Counted from the stretch's first letter, positions 1 through 12,390 are shown. The stretch: DNA of 64,000 bases from Halomonas sp. NO4 (GCF_010994375.1 NZ_WHMA01000003.1:225893-289892); one strand, 5' to 3'. The notes: generated from the letters alone by a model not told the origin. Made by a program: numbers and translations.

Positions 1-267
1 CTCCAGGCGCTGTTCGAATCGCGTTTTGCCACCGAGCCCTTCGTCGATGTCATGCCCCCGGGCAGCCACCCGGAAACGCGCAGCGTCAAGGGCGCCAATC
101 TGTGCCGTCTCGCCGTGCATCGCCCCGGCGATGGCGACACCGTGGTGGTGCTCGCGGTGATCGACAACCTGGTCAAGGGCGCCTCGGGCCAGGCGATCCA
201 CAACCTCAATCTGATGTTCGGCTGCGACGAGCGGGCCGGGCTCGCCGCCCCGGCGCTGATGCCCTGA
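1..267 (+). CDS. argC: N-acetyl-gamma-glutamyl-phosphate reductase, C-terminal part (cut by window edge)
   Basis: Third enzyme of arginine biosynthesis: NADPH-dependent reduction of N-acetylglutamyl phosphate to the semialdehyde, in the cytoplasm. Only the last ~88 codons are visible. Frame 1 is open from the first base and ends in TGA at 265-267. The segment with [15 protein letters not shown], then [18 protein letters not shown], is the conserved ArgC C-terminal region (substrate-binding loop and the closing helix). The start and the catalytic Cys lie outside the window. erpA follows in the same direction after 93 bp, an order also familiar in Pseudomonas. Confidence 0.9.
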   Translation, partial: LQALFESRFATEPFVDVMPPGSHPETRSVKGANLCRLAVHRPGDGDTVVVLAVIDNLVKGASGQAIHNLNLMFGCDERAGLAAPALMP

Positions 268-360
268 CCCTGCGCTCGCGCCGCCAAATAGTTGACCCTG
301 CTGCTCGGGAATGGGGATAATCCACGATTAGCCATCCATCCGGCACAGAGGAGTTCGCCC

Positions 361-714
361 ATGAGCGGCGCAGAATCTTTCGTGCCCACCCCCCTGATGC
401 TGTCCGATGCCGCCCAAGCGCGGCTGCGCGCGCTGATCCAGGAGGAGGGCAACCCCGCGCTCAAGCTGCGCGTCTACGTGACCGGCGGCGGCTGCTCGGG
501 TTTCCAGTACGGCTTCGACTTTGCCGAGGAAGTCGGTGAAGAGGACGCCCTGATCGAATTCGACGACGTCGCCATGGTCGTCGACCCCCTCTCCTACCAG
601 TACCTGGTGGGCTCCACCGTGGACTTCGAGGAGGGCCTGGCGGGCACCCGTTTCCTGGTCCAGAACCCCAACGCGACCACCACCTGCGGCTGCGGCGCCT
701 CCTTCATGGTCTAA
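361..714 (+). CDS. erpA: Iron-sulfur cluster insertion protein ErpA
   Basis: A-type carrier that delivers Fe-S clusters to apo-proteins such as the isoprenoid enzymes IspG/IspH. The product is 117 aa, normal for the family. The three conserved cysteine ligands are visible as C45 in [10 protein letters not shown] and C109/C111 in the C-terminal [10 protein letters not shown] motif. I chose ATG 361 because a GAGG-type ribosome site lies about 9 nt upstream and the protein then starts like other ErpA proteins ([12 protein letters not shown]); an upstream in-frame start adds non-conserved residues. A short GGCCA/TGGCC hairpin follows the stop at 717-730. Confidence 0.93.
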   Translation: MSGAESFVPTPLMLSDAAQARLRALIQEEGNPALKLRVYVTGGGCSGFQYGFDFAEEVGEEDALIEFDDVAMVVDPLSYQYLVGSTVDFEEGLAGTRFLVQNPNATTTCGCGASFMV

Positions 715-828
715 ACGGCCAGCGTTGGCCGGGCGTCTGCCGGCCACTTTGCCCTGACTTGACGCTTCCCCGGGAACTCGCCATGGTTTATGGCGTACTC
801 CACAATAAATCTTTCCACGGGGAAACGC

Positions 829-1596
829 ATGAAACGTCATCTGAAATCCGCCGCCATTGCCTCCACCGCCGCCGTCGGCCTCGGCCTTTCCGGCCTGGCC
901 AGCGCCGACAATCACGTCCTTGAGGTCGTCACCGACCCCAGTTTCGTCCCTTTCGAGATGATGGATACGGAAACCGGCGAAATGATCGGTTTCGACATGG
1001 ATATCCTCGCCGAAGTGGCCGAGCGGGCCGGCTTCGAATACAACCTCCAGACCATGGACTTCAACGGCATCATCCCCGCCGTGCAGACCGGCAACGTCGA
1101 CATCGCCATCGCCGGCATCACCATCACCGAGGAGCGCGAGGAGATCGTCGACTTCTCGGACCCCTATTACGACAGCGGTCTCAAGATCCTGATCCGCGCC
1201 GACAACGACGACGTCGAGGAGCTCGACGACCTCGAGGGCCTGAAGATCGGCACCAAGGTCGGTTCCACCAGCTACGACTTCCTGGAAGAGAACCTCGGCG
1301 ACGAGGCCGACATCACCCCCTATCCGGGGTCCAGCGACATGTACATGGCGCTGCTCGGCGGCAGCGTCGATGCGGTCTTCTACGACGCGCCCAACGTCGG
1401 CTACTTCTCCCAGACCCGCGGCGAGGGTCGCGTCAAGGTGGTCGGTCCGCTCTACGAGGGCCAGCAGTACGGCATCGCCCTGGCCGACGGTAGCGAGTGG
1501 GTTGAGCCCGTCAACGAGGCACTCGCCGCCATGAAGGAAGACGGCACCTACGACGAACTCCACGCCAAGTGGTTCGGTAGCAGCAGCGACGAGTAA
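829..1596 (+). CDS. Polar amino-acid ABC transporter, periplasmic substrate-binding protein
   Basis: Periplasmic receptor of a glutamine/basic-amino-acid type (PAAT family) importer. The 255-aa product starts with a Sec signal peptide (residues 1-26, ending GLASA before DNHVLEVVTD). The SBP family 3 pattern follows: a 'PSFVPFEMMDTETGEMIGFD' start, 'GNVDIAIAGITITEEREEIVDFSDPYY' ligand loop (R of EER binds carboxylate) and a C-terminal 'DGTYDELHAKWFG'. ATG 829 was chosen over an ATG 39 nt earlier because it begins directly with the signal peptide and has a GGGGAAA site upstream. The permease and ATPase genes follow in order. Which amino acid is carried cannot be told from sequence. Confidence 0.88.
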   Translation: MKRHLKSAAIASTAAVGLGLSGLASADNHVLEVVTDPSFVPFEMMDTETGEMIGFDMDILAEVAERAGFEYNLQTMDFNGIIPAVQTGNVDIAIAGITITEEREEIVDFSDPYYDSGLKILIRADNDDVEELDDLEGLKIGTKVGSTSYDFLEENLGDEADITPYPGSSDMYMALLGGSVDAVFYDAPNVGYFSQTRGEGRVKVVGPLYEGQQYGIALADGSEWVEPVNEALAAMKEDGTYDELHAKWFGSSSDE

Positions 1597-1614
1597 CGGC
1601 GCCTCCGCCTGATC

Positions 1615-1644
1615 GCGGGGTCGGGTCTAAGGACCCGACCCCGC
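1615..1644 (+). promoter_or_regulatory. Perfect 13-bp stem hairpin between binding protein and permease genes
   Basis: GCGGGGTCGGGTC (1615-1627), loop TAAG (1628-1631), and its exact complement at 1632-1644. No T-tract follows, so it is not a classical terminator. It sits 18 bp after the stop codon of the binding-protein gene. Hairpins at this place in ABC operons commonly protect the upstream message or reduce read-through, so the binding protein is made in excess over the membrane parts; that role is inference here. Confidence 0.75.
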
Positions 1645-1710
1645 TGCGTTGAGTCCTCGCGTCCCCGCCACTCCGCCCCTTCCACGACGCCTCTTGACGG
1701 GAGAACCCTT

Positions 1711-2382
1711 GTGGACGTCACCTTCCAATTCGACTGGCAGGCGGCCTTCGCCTCCATTCCCCATCTCTTGCCGGGGATCCCCTACACCCTGCTGATCTCC
1801 TTCGGTGGCCTGGCCATCGGCTTTCTCATCGGCATCCTCTTCGGCCTGCTGAGCATCAGCCCCCTGCGCTGGCTGCGGTTGCCCGCCGTGGCCTACATCG
1901 AGATTTTCCGCGGCACCCCGGTACTGGTGCAGGTGCTGTTCATCTTCTACGGCCTGCCCCAGCTGCTCGGCGGCCCCATCAATGCCCTGGTAGCGGGTAT
2001 CGCCGCCATCGCCGTCAACTCCGGCGCCTACATTTCGGAGATCGTGCGCGGCGGCGTGCAGTCCATCGAGCGCGGCCAGCGCGAGGCCGGGCTGTCGCTG
2101 GGGCTGTCGCGCCGTCAGACCTTCCGCTACATCATCTGGCCCCAGGCCTTCCGTCGCATGATTCCGCCGCTCGGCAACCAGGGCATCATCAGCATCAAGG
2201 ACACTTCTCTGTTCTCGGTGATCGGCGTCGGTGAGCTGGTCCGCCAGGGCCAGGTCTACATCGCCACCACCTTCACCGCCCTGGAGGTCTATCTGATGGT
2301 CGCCCTGCTCTACCTGGCGATCACCCTCAGCCTGTCGTTTGCGCTGCGCCAGCTGGAGCGCAAGGGCCTGGTCGGACAATAA
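1711..2382 (+). CDS. Polar amino-acid ABC transporter, inner-membrane permease
   Basis: Membrane subunit of the importer encoded by this operon. 223 aa, starting at GTG 1711. About five hydrophobic segments are visible, with the HisM/GlnP family start '[19 protein letters not shown]' and the cytoplasmic EAA coupling loop '[20 protein letters not shown]' followed by '[13 protein letters not shown]' that contacts the ATPase. GTG is used because no ATG fits the conserved N-terminus; the DVTFQFDWQ leader is short as in relatives. Gap to the ATPase gene is 12 bp. Confidence 0.88.
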   Translation: MDVTFQFDWQAAFASIPHLLPGIPYTLLISFGGLAIGFLIGILFGLLSISPLRWLRLPAVAYIEIFRGTPVLVQVLFIFYGLPQLLGGPINALVAGIAAIAVNSGAYISEIVRGGVQSIERGQREAGLSLGLSRRQTFRYIIWPQAFRRMIPPLGNQGIISIKDTSLFSVIGVGELVRQGQVYIATTFTALEVYLMVALLYLAITLSLSFALRQLERKGLVGQ

Positions 2383-2394
2383 GGAACGCGCGAC

Positions 2395-3168
2395 ATGAAT
2401 CACGACACGTCCCCCTCCGCTGCCGATCCCATCGTGCACCTGGACAAGGTCAACAAGCACTTCGGCAGCCTGCACGTCCTCAAGGACATCGACCTCGAAG
2501 TGTCGTCCGGCGAGGTGGTGGTCATCATCGGTGCCAGCGGCTCGGGCAAGTCGACCCTGATCCGCTGCATCAATGGCCTCGAGGAGTTTCAGAGCGGGCA
2601 TATCCAGGTCGACGGCAACGACCTGGTGCCCCACGGCAAGGCCGGCAAGGCGCTCCAGAAGATCCGCACCGAAGTCGGCATGGTGTTCCAGCAGTTCAAC
2701 CTGTTTCCGCACCTGAGCGTGCTCGACAACGTGACCCTGGCGCCGATGAAGGTGCGCGGCTGGAGCCGGGCGGATGCCACCGAGACGGCCGAGCGCCTCC
2801 TGGAGCGCGTGGACATCGCCGACCAGGCCCACAAGTACCCCAGCCAGCTCTCAGGCGGCCAGCAACAGCGCGTGGCCCTGGCCCGCGCCCTGGCCATGGA
2901 GCCGCGCCTGATGCTCTTCGACGAGCCCACCTCGGCGCTCGACCCGGAGATGATCGGCGAGGTGCTGGATGCCATGCGCGAGCTGGCCCGCGAGGGCATG
3001 ACCATGTTGATCGTCACCCACGAGATGGGCTTTGCCCGCGAGGTGGCCGATCGCGTCATCTACATCCATCAGGGCGAGATCGCCGAACAGGGCCCCCCCG
3101 AGCAGATCTTCGATTCACCGCAGAACGAGCCCACCCGCCACTTCCTCTCCCGCGTGCTCAAGCACTGA
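2395..3168 (+). CDS. Polar amino-acid ABC transporter, ATP-binding protein
   Basis: ATPase that powers uptake by the permease just upstream. 257 aa. Walker [10 protein letters not shown] (about residues 50-58), Q-loop in '[10 protein letters not shown]', ABC signature LSGGQQQR, Walker [14 protein letters not shown] and the switch histidine in 'IVTHEMGF' are all present, as in GlnQ/HisP. ATG 2395 follows an AAGGA-type site. A strong terminator ends the operon 28 bp after the stop. GlnQ-like naming is possible, but the substrate is unknown. Confidence 0.9.
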   Translation: MNHDTSPSAADPIVHLDKVNKHFGSLHVLKDIDLEVSSGEVVVIIGASGSGKSTLIRCINGLEEFQSGHIQVDGNDLVPHGKAGKALQKIRTEVGMVFQQFNLFPHLSVLDNVTLAPMKVRGWSRADATETAERLLERVDIADQAHKYPSQLSGGQQQRVALARALAMEPRLMLFDEPTSALDPEMIGEVLDAMRELAREGMTMLIVTHEMGFAREVADRVIYIHQGEIAEQGPPEQIFDSPQNEPTRHFLSRVLKH

Positions 3169-3196
3169 CAGCCACCGCGAACTGGCGCCTCACTCG

Positions 3197-3226
3197 AGCC
3201 CTGTCGTCCGCGACAGGGCTTTTTTT
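3197..3226 (+). terminator. Rho-independent terminator of the amino-acid ABC operon
   Basis: AGCCCTGTCG (3197-3206), loop TCCG, complementary CGACAGGGCT (3211-3220), then a run of seven T (3220-3226). It insulates the origin region that follows from transcription coming from the left. Confidence 0.93.
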
Positions 3227-3230
3227 CGCC

Positions 3231-3617
3231 TGTGGACAACTTTTTTCCGTCAACCGCCCCAACGCGCGTCACGGCAGGGCTGGCGACGGATCCGCCCATT
3301 GTTCACAGCCACGGTGACAACGCCGGTACCTGACGGTGGAAAAGCGGTGGGCGCCTCGGGCTGTGGACCACTCCCCCTTTCATCCACAGCTTGCACACCG
3401 TCCACGCGCAGGACGTCCGCGCTCTGTCCCGTATTGAGTCAACACCGCAGGACATTGATGCCAAACATATAAATAGGGTTATGCACAGAAAATGTCCACA
3501 CCAGTAATTACAACCACAACAGAACTTCTCTTTAATCAATCTGTATTGTTATTGATTAAGTCCAGAAGATGGGAAGGAGCCCGAGACGGTGTGGAAAACC
3601 CCTGACGCTTACCCACA
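3231..3617. other. oriC: Probable chromosomal replication origin (oriC)
   Basis: Gene-free stretch before mnmG with a cluster of DnaA-box-like 9-mers. They are TGTGGACAA (3231-3239), TTGTTCACA (3299-3307), TGTGGACCA (3362-3370), TCATCCACA (3380-3388), TTATGCACA (3479-3487, exact fit to TTATNCACA), ATGTCCACA (3492-3500), TGTGGAAAA (3590-3598, reverse of TTTTCCACA) and TTACCCACA (3609-3617). An AT-rich segment at about 3507-3562, with TTTAATCAAT and TTATTGATTAAG, is a candidate unwinding element. The left side is closed by a strong terminator and the right by mnmG (gidA), followed by rsmG-parA-parB, the classic origin neighbourhood of many gammaproteobacteria. Only one GATC was found in the stretch, so SeqA/Dam-type control looks unlikely. 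Confidence 0.85.
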
Positions 3618-3630
3618 GGAGGTTTATACT
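3602..3630 (+). promoter_or_regulatory. Candidate sigma-70 promoter of mnmG, overlapping a DnaA box
   Basis: CTGACG (3602-3607), 17-nt spacer, TATACT (3625-3630), about 60 nt before the mnmG start. The DnaA-box-like TTACCCACA (3609-3617) lies inside the spacer, so DnaA bound at the origin edge would be expected to block or modulate this promoter. Confidence 0.6.
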
Positions 3631-3691
3631 GGCGGGCCGATTGTCATCCCCTGATTGCAAGACAGGCGCGAACGCGCCAACGAGGTGCACC

Positions 3692-5583
<1,892 letters not shown>

Positions 5584-5587
<4 letters not shown>

Positions 5588-6246
5588 GCGAGGCGCCAAG
5601 CGCAACGCATCGCGAGCGTCTCGACGAGGGACTTCACCGGCTGGGCATCGTCGTCGACGGCCGCCAGCGCGAGCGGCTGCTGGCTCTGCTGGCGCTGTTG
5701 CACAAGTGGAATCGCGCCTATAACCTCACCGCGATACGTTCACCCGACGAGATGGTGGCCAAGCACCTGCTCGACAGCGCGGCCGTGGCGCCTTTCGTCA
5801 CCGCCGAGGCGCTGCTCGACGTGGGCGCTGGCCCCGGTCTGCCGGGCCTGGTGCTCGCCATCCTCGAGCCCGAGCGGCCAGTGACCCTGCTCGACAGCAA
5901 CGGCAAGAAGGTGCGCTTCCAGCGCCAGGCCGTGATGGAACTGGGGCTTGGTAACGTGACGCCGGTGCAGGCGCGGGTGGAGACGTTCGAGCCCCCCGTC
6001 GGCGGTTATCCACAGGTGATCTCCCGGGCGTTCGCGAGCCTCGGTGACTTCATCCGGCTGACCGACTCGCTGGTGGCGCCGGATGGGCGCTGGCTGGCGA
6101 TGAAGGGGCCGGCGGCCGACGAGGAACTTGCCGACCTGCCCGCGGGGGTGGCCCTGCGGGACCGTCAGGCGCTGACGGTGCCGTTCACGACGGGCGGCCG
6201 TCAGCTGCTGATCGTGGAGCGAATCGACCACTCCGGCCGCCGGTGA
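5584..6246 (+). CDS. rsmG: 16S rRNA (guanine(527)-N7)-methyltransferase RsmG
   Basis: SAM-dependent enzyme that makes m7G527 in 16S rRNA; loss gives low-level streptomycin resistance in other bacteria. 220 aa. The SAM-binding motif [15 protein letters not shown] (about residues 79-93), '[15 protein letters not shown]' and '[12 protein letters not shown]' are GidB-family hallmarks. The ATG overlaps the mnmG stop by 4 nt, implying translational coupling. parA follows immediately. Confidence 0.93.
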
Positions 6247-6275
6247 GCGCGCCGCCAGACGCAAGGATGTCGCCC

Positions 6276-7046
6276 GTGACTCGAATCATCGCGCTAACCA
6301 ACCAGAAAGGGGGCGTGGGCAAGACCACCACCGCCGTCAACCTGGCGGCGAGCCTCGCCGCCCTGGACCGCCGTGTGCTGCTCGTCGACCTCGATCCCCA
6401 GGGGCATGCCACCATGGGCAGCGGTGTCGACAAGCATGCGCTGGACGGCAGCGTGCTCGACCTGCTGCTCGCCGAGAAGGGCGCCCCCGAGGTGATGCTC
6501 GACTGTCCCGCCGCCGGCTACGCCCTGCTGCCCGGCAATGGTGACCTCACCGCCGCCGAGGTCGAACTGCTCGACCGGCCCGAGGGGCGCGAGCGCTGCC
6601 TGAGTGACGCCCTGGCCACGGTGGCCGGCGAGTACGACGTGGTGCTGATCGACTGTCCGCCGTCGCTGAACATGCTCACCGTCAACGCCCTGACCGCCGC
6701 CGATGGGGTGCTGATCCCGCTGCAGTGCGAGTTCTACGCCCTGGAGGGGCTCTCGGCGCTGCTCGATACCGTCGAGCAGATCAAGGACAGCGTGAACCCG
6801 GCGCTGGCCATCGACGGCATCCTGCGCACCATGTTCGACTCGCGCAACAGTCTGACCCGGGACGTCAGCAAGCAGCTGCGTGACTATTTCGGCGAGGCGC
6901 TGCTGAAGACCACCATCCCGCGCAACGTGCGGGTCGCCGAGGCGCCGAGTCACGGCCTGCCGGTGACCAAGTACGCGCGTTTCTCGCGCGGGAGCCAGGC
7001 CCATCGGGTGCTGGCCAAGGAGCTGATCCGCCGCCTGTCGCTGTAG
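6276..7046 (+). CDS. parA: Chromosome-partitioning ATPase ParA (Soj family)
   Basis: ATPase that moves ParB-parS complexes over the nucleoid after replication. The deviant Walker A KGGVGKTTT lies near the N-terminus, the A' motif is 'VLLVDLDPQGHAT', and Walker B is 'VVLIDCPPSL'. About 256 aa. Three in-frame starts are possible: GTG 6243 (overlapping the rsmG stop), ATG 6267 and GTG 6276. I prefer 6276 because AAGGA at 6263-6267 is correctly spaced from it and the product then begins MTRIIALTNQKGG like relatives. The location directly after the origin fits chromosomal, not plasmid, ParA. Confidence 0.93.
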   Translation: MTRIIALTNQKGGVGKTTTAVNLAASLAALDRRVLLVDLDPQGHATMGSGVDKHALDGSVLDLLLAEKGAPEVMLDCPAAGYALLPGNGDLTAAEVELLDRPEGRERCLSDALATVAGEYDVVLIDCPPSLNMLTVNALTAADGVLIPLQCEFYALEGLSALLDTVEQIKDSVNPALAIDGILRTMFDSRNSLTRDVSKQLRDYFGEALLKTTIPRNVRVAEAPSHGLPVTKYARFSRGSQAHRVLAKELIRRLSL

Positions 7047-7090
7047 CGGCGAGTGCGGCGTTACCCCTTCGCTGTGATGAGGGAATGTCG

Positions 7091-8008
7091 ATGACGCGAA
7101 AACGTCCCCTGGGCCGAGGCCTGGATGCCTTGATCGGTGCCGGTGCCCGCCGCCGCGAAAGCCTTGCCCTGCCCGAGGGGGAGGACGCGCTTGCCGAGGA
7201 GGCCCCGGCAACGCTGCCCGCCGCCGCGGCCGAGGAGCGCCTCGAGCGCCTGCCGCTGGGCCAGCTGACCCGCGGTCGTTACCAGCCGCGCCGCGACATC
7301 CAGCCCGAGGCCCTCGAGGAGCTCGCCGACTCGATTCGCGCCCAGGGGGTCATGCAGCCCATCGTGGTGCGCCCGGCCGGCGAGGCGCGCTACGAGATCA
7401 TCGCCGGCGAGCGCCGCTGGCGTGCCGCCCAACTCGCCGAGCTCAACACCATCCCGGCGGTGATCCGCGAGGTCACCGACGAGGTGGCCCTGGCCCTGGC
7501 GCTGATCGAGAACATCCAGCGCGAGAACCTGAGCCCCGTCGAGGAGGCCATGGCGCTCAAGCGCCTGCTTGACGAGTTCGAGCTGACCCAGCAGCAGGTC
7601 GCCGATGCCGTGGGCAAGTCGCGTGCCCAGGTCGCCAACCTGCTGCGCCTGCTGGCACTCGACCCGGAGGTGCAGACGCTGCTCGAGCGCGGCGACCTGG
7701 ACATGGGGCATGCCCGCGCTCTGCTCGCGCTCTCCGAGGCCAAGCAGCGGCACGCCGCCCACGAGGTGGTCAATCGCGACCTCACCGTTCGCGACACCGA
7801 GGCGCTGGTCAAGCGGCTCCTCGACGGCGAACCGAAGCGCGCCGCGACCCCTCCGCCCAGCCCCGACGTGTCGCGCCTGGAGACCCGCCTCGGCGAGCTG
7901 CTCGGCGCCCCGGTGAAGATCCAGCATGGACGCAGCGGCAAGGGGCGGGTGACCATCCGCTATGCGAGTCTCGACGAGCTGGACGGCATCCTCGAGCACA
8001 TCCGTTGA
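7091..8008 (+). CDS. parB: Chromosome-partitioning protein ParB (Spo0J family)
   Basis: DNA-binding CTPase partner of ParA that loads at parS sites and spreads. About 305 aa. The N-terminal 'KRPLGRGLDALIG' stimulates ParA. The ParB/Srx domain has 'GRYQPRRDI' and the CTP-binding 'ERRWRAAQLAE' (C-motif GERRWRA). The HTH region includes 'TQQQVADAVGKSRAQVANLLRLL'. A C-terminal dimer domain follows. GAGGG at 7079-7083 is too close to ATG 7085 but 7 nt from ATG 7091, so 7091 is preferred. No parS-like 16-mer was found by eye near the gene. Confidence 0.93.
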   Translation: MTRKRPLGRGLDALIGAGARRRESLALPEGEDALAEEAPATLPAAAAEERLERLPLGQLTRGRYQPRRDIQPEALEELADSIRAQGVMQPIVVRPAGEARYEIIAGERRWRAAQLAELNTIPAVIREVTDEVALALALIENIQRENLSPVEEAMALKRLLDEFELTQQQVADAVGKSRAQVANLLRLLALDPEVQTLLERGDLDMGHARALLALSEAKQRHAAHEVVNRDLTVRDTEALVKRLLDGEPKRAATPPPSPDVSRLETRLGELLGAPVKIQHGRSGKGRVTIRYASLDELDGILEHIR

Positions 8009-8080
8009 GCCGTCTGTCGACAATCTCTGCACCTTTGGTCGCATGGAGCGCCATTCGTGGCCAAATCGGGCCGGGTTTGG

Positions 8081-8109
8081 TTGAAGCCCCGGGGGGGCTT
8101 CCCTATAAT
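8081..8109 (+). promoter_or_regulatory. Sigma-70 promoter of the ATP synthase operon
   Basis: TTGAAG (8081-8086), 17-nt spacer, TATAAT (8104-8109, perfect -10), about 80-90 nt before atpI. The spacer with the edge of the -35 box is itself a GC-rich inverted repeat (AAGCCCC / GGGGCTT), an unusual arrangement. Confidence 0.8.
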
Positions 8110-8190
8110 CCGCCGTTGTTTGCCTGAGGGGCACGAGCAGTGTTCCGGGGCCACGCACCTCGGCTGAGCCGCGGCACACCGTCCGACAGG

Positions 8191-9440
<1,250 letters not shown>

Positions 9441-9474
9441 CCCGAGCAACGCTTACCATCCCCTTAACCCCTAA

Positions 9475-9738
<264 letters not shown>

Positions 9739-9746
9739 CGTCACTG

Positions 9747-9766
9747 CCGAGCGCTGAGGCGCTCGG
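9747..9766 (+). promoter_or_regulatory. Intercistronic hairpin between atpE and atpF
   Basis: CCGAGCGC (9747-9754), loop TGAG, GCGCTCGG (9759-9766), followed by a short T-rich TTTCTCG. It lies in the middle of a single operon, right after the gene whose product is needed in the most copies, so partial termination or 3'-end protection of atpBE mRNA is the likely role (inference). Confidence 0.7.
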
Positions 9767-9810
9767 TTTCTCGTTTCCGGTCGCCACGAACCTGTCAGAG
9801 GTACATTCCC

Positions 9811-10281
9811 GTGAATATCAACATGACGCTAATCGGACAGACGCTCGCCTTCGCGATCTTTGTCTGGTTCTGTATCAAGTACGTGTGGCCGCCGATCAGC
9901 ACGGCGCTCCATGAGCGCCAGAAGAAGATCGCTGATGGTCTCGACGCGGCCAGCCGGGCGTCACGTGACCTCGAGCTCGCCCAGGAACAGGCGGCCGAGA
10001 CGCTGCGCGAGAGCAAGGAGCAGGCGGCTTCGATCCTCGAGCAGGCCAACAAGCGCTCTTCCCAGATCGTCGAGGAAGCCCGCGAGCAGGCGCGCGCCGA
10101 GGGCCAGCGCCTGGTGGCCAGCGCACGTGCCGAGATCGATCAGGAAATCCAACGTGCCAAGGACGAGCTGCGTGCCCAGGTGTCGCACCTCGCGGTGACC
10201 GGTGCCGAGCGCGTCCTGGAAGCCTCCGTCGACGAGAAGGCGCATCGCAAGCTGCTCGACAAGCTTGCTGCCGAACTGTGA
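9811..10281 (+). CDS. atpF: F0F1 ATP synthase subunit b
   Basis: Peripheral stalk subunit. 156 aa: an N-terminal membrane helix '[20 protein letters not shown]' and a long charged helical stalk rich in Glu, Ala, Gln and Arg, ending in the delta-binding C-terminus. Start is GTG 9811 with AGAGGT at 9798-9803; ATG 9823 would remove the conserved MNIN leader. Confidence 0.94.
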   Translation: MNINMTLIGQTLAFAIFVWFCIKYVWPPISTALHERQKKIADGLDAASRASRDLELAQEQAAETLRESKEQAASILEQANKRSSQIVEEAREQARAEGQRLVASARAEIDQEIQRAKDELRAQVSHLAVTGAERVLEASVDEKAHRKLLDKLAAEL

Positions 10282-10292
10282 GGAGGTGATCC

Positions 10293-10829
10293 ATGGCGGA
10301 ACTGTCTACCGTCGCACGGCCCTACGCCAAGGCGGCGTTCGAGTACGCGCGCGATCACAAGGCGCTGGAGACGTGGTCCGAGTGGCTGGGCAAGCTGGGC
10401 CAGGTCGTCGCCGTCCGCGATGTCCAGAAGCTGCTGTCGAGCCCGAGCGTCGCTGCCGAGCGCAAGACTGGCCTGGTGGTCGAGCTGGCCGAGGTCAAGC
10501 TCGACGAGGCCGCGCAGCGCTTTCTCGAGGCTCTGGGCGGCAAGGGGCGACTCGCCGCGCTGCCCGCCATCGCCGAGCAGTTCGAACGCCTGCGCGCCGA
10601 GCATGACCAGCGCATCGACGTCACCGTCGTCTCAGCCTATGCGCTCGACGACAAGCAGCAGCAGAAGCTCGCCGGCGCGCTCAAGAAGCGCCTGAACCGC
10701 GAAATCTCCATTACCACTCAGGTGGACTCCTCGCTTCTCGGGGGCGTCATCCTGCGCGCCGGCGACACCGTCATCGACGGGTCGGTGCGCGGTCGACTGA
10801 ATCGCCTCTCCGAAGCGCTTACCGCCTGA
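10293..10829 (+). CDS. atpH: F0F1 ATP synthase subunit delta
   Basis: Links the b-stalk to the top of F1. 178 aa, starting '[20 protein letters not shown]' as typical, with the conserved C-terminal '[23 protein letters not shown]'. GAGGTGATCC ribosome site directly upstream, 11 bp after atpF. Confidence 0.94.
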   Translation: MAELSTVARPYAKAAFEYARDHKALETWSEWLGKLGQVVAVRDVQKLLSSPSVAAERKTGLVVELAEVKLDEAAQRFLEALGGKGRLAALPAIAEQFERLRAEHDQRIDVTVVSAYALDDKQQQKLAGALKKRLNREISITTQVDSSLLGGVILRAGDTVIDGSVRGRLNRLSEALTA

Positions 10830-10845
10830 GATTGAGGGACATGGC

Positions 10846-12390
10846 ATGCAGCAACTGAATCCTTCCGAGATCAGCGACATCATCAAGCAGCGTATCGAAA
10901 AGCTGGATGTCGCTTCCGAAGCCCGAAACCAGGGCACCATCGTCAGCGTCTCCGACGGCATCGTGAAGATCCACGGCCTCGAGGACGCGATGTTCGGTGA
11001 GATGATCGAATTCCCCGGCAGCATCTTCGGCATGGTGCTCAACCTCGAGCGCGATTCCGTGGGCGCCGTGGTGCTGGGCGACTATCTGCAGCTCGAAGAG
11101 GGCATGACCGCCCAGTGCACCGGGCGCATCCTCGAGGTGCCGGTGGGTCCCGAGCTGATCGGCCGCGTGGTGGATGCCCTGGGCAACCCCATCGACGGCA
11201 AGGGCGAGGTGGACGCCAAGCTCACCGACGCAGTGGAGAAGGTCGCCCCCGGCGTCATCACCCGCCAGTCGGTGGACCAGCCGATCCAGACCGGTCTCAA
11301 GTCCATCGACGCCATGGTGCCGATCGGCCGCGGTCAGCGCGAACTGATCATCGGCGACCGCCAGATCGGCAAGTCGGCCATCGCCGTCGACACCATCATC
11401 AACCAGAAGGGCAAGGGCGTCACCTGCGTCTACGTGGCCATCGGTCAGAAGCAGTCGACCATTGCCCAGGTCGTACGCAAGCTCGAAGAGCACGGCGCCA
11501 TGGAGCACACCATCGTGGTTGCCGCCGGCGCCGCCGACCCGGCCCCGATGCAGTTCCTGGCGGCCTACTCCGGCTGCACCATGGGCGAGTACTTCCGCGA
11601 CCGCGGCGAAGATGCGCTGATCGTCTACGACGACCTGTCCAAGCAGGCCGTGGCGTACCGCCAGGTGTCGCTGCTGCTGCGTCGTCCGCCGGGACGCGAA
11701 GCCTACCCGGGTGACGTCTTCTACCTCCACTCGCGTCTGCTCGAGCGTGCGGCGCGGGTCAATGCCGACTACGTCGAGAAGTTCACGGGCGGCGAAGTGA
11801 AGGGCAAGACCGGCTCGCTGACCGCGCTGCCGATCATCGAGACCCAGGGCGGTGACGTCTCGGCGTTCGTGCCGACCAACGTGATCTCCATCACCGACGG
11901 CCAGATCTTCCTCGAGACCGATCTGTTCAACTCGGGCATCCGTCCGGCCATCAACGCCGGCCTGTCGGTGTCGCGGGTGGGCGGTTCGGCGCAGACCAAG
12001 ATCATCAAGAAGCTCGGCGGCGGCGTGCGTCTGGCACTCGCCCAGTACCGGGAGCTGGCGGCGTTCTCGCAGTTCGCCTCCGATCTCGATGAAGCCACCC
12101 GCAAGCAGCTGGAGCACGGTCAGCGCGTCACCGAGCTGATGAAGCAGAACCAGTACTCGCCGATGTCGGTGGCCGAGATGGCGCTCTCCCTGTACGCCGC
12201 CAACGAGGGCTTCCTGGACGACATCGACGTCTCCAAGGTGCTGGACTTCGAGCGCGCCCTGCGCGACTACATGAAGGCCGAGCACGCCGAGCTGCTCGAC
12301 AAGATCAACGAGACCGGCGACTACAACGACGAGATCCAGCAAGGACTCAAAGAGGGTCTCGAGAAGTTCAAGGCCACTCAGAGCTGGTAA
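10846..12390 (+). CDS. atpA: F0F1 ATP synthase subunit alpha
   Basis: Regulatory nucleotide-binding subunit of F1. 514 aa (E. coli 513). Starts '[18 protein letters not shown]'; P-loop GDRQIGKSA; arginine-finger region '[12 protein letters not shown]'. Sits between atpH and atpG with normal spacing. Confidence 0.96.
   Translation: MQQLNPSEISDIIKQRIEKLDVASEARNQGTIVSVSDGIVKIHGLEDAMFGEMIEFPGSIFGMVLNLERDSVGAVVLGDYLQLEEGMTAQCTGRILEVPVGPELIGRVVDALGNPIDGKGEVDAKLTDAVEKVAPGVITRQSVDQPIQTGLKSIDAMVPIGRGQRELIIGDRQIGKSAIAVDTIINQKGKGVTCVYVAIGQKQSTIAQVVRKLEEHGAMEHTIVVAAGAADPAPMQFLAAYSGCTMGEYFRDRGEDALIVYDDLSKQAVAYRQVSLLLRRPPGREAYPGDVFYLHSRLLERAARVNADYVEKFTGGEVKGKTGSLTALPIIETQGGDVSAFVPTNVISITDGQIFLETDLFNSGIRPAINAGLSVSRVGGSAQTKIIKKLGGGVRLALAQYRELAAFSQFASDLDEATRKQLEHGQRVTELMKQNQYSPMSVAEMALSLYAANEGFLDDIDVSKVLDFERALRDYMKAEHAELLDKINETGDYNDEIQQGLKEGLEKFKATQSW

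Noticed and set aside
6276..8190. parS site near parAB
   Set aside because: I looked for TGTTYCACGTGRAACA-like palindromes around the genes and saw none; sites may be outside the window or missed by eye.
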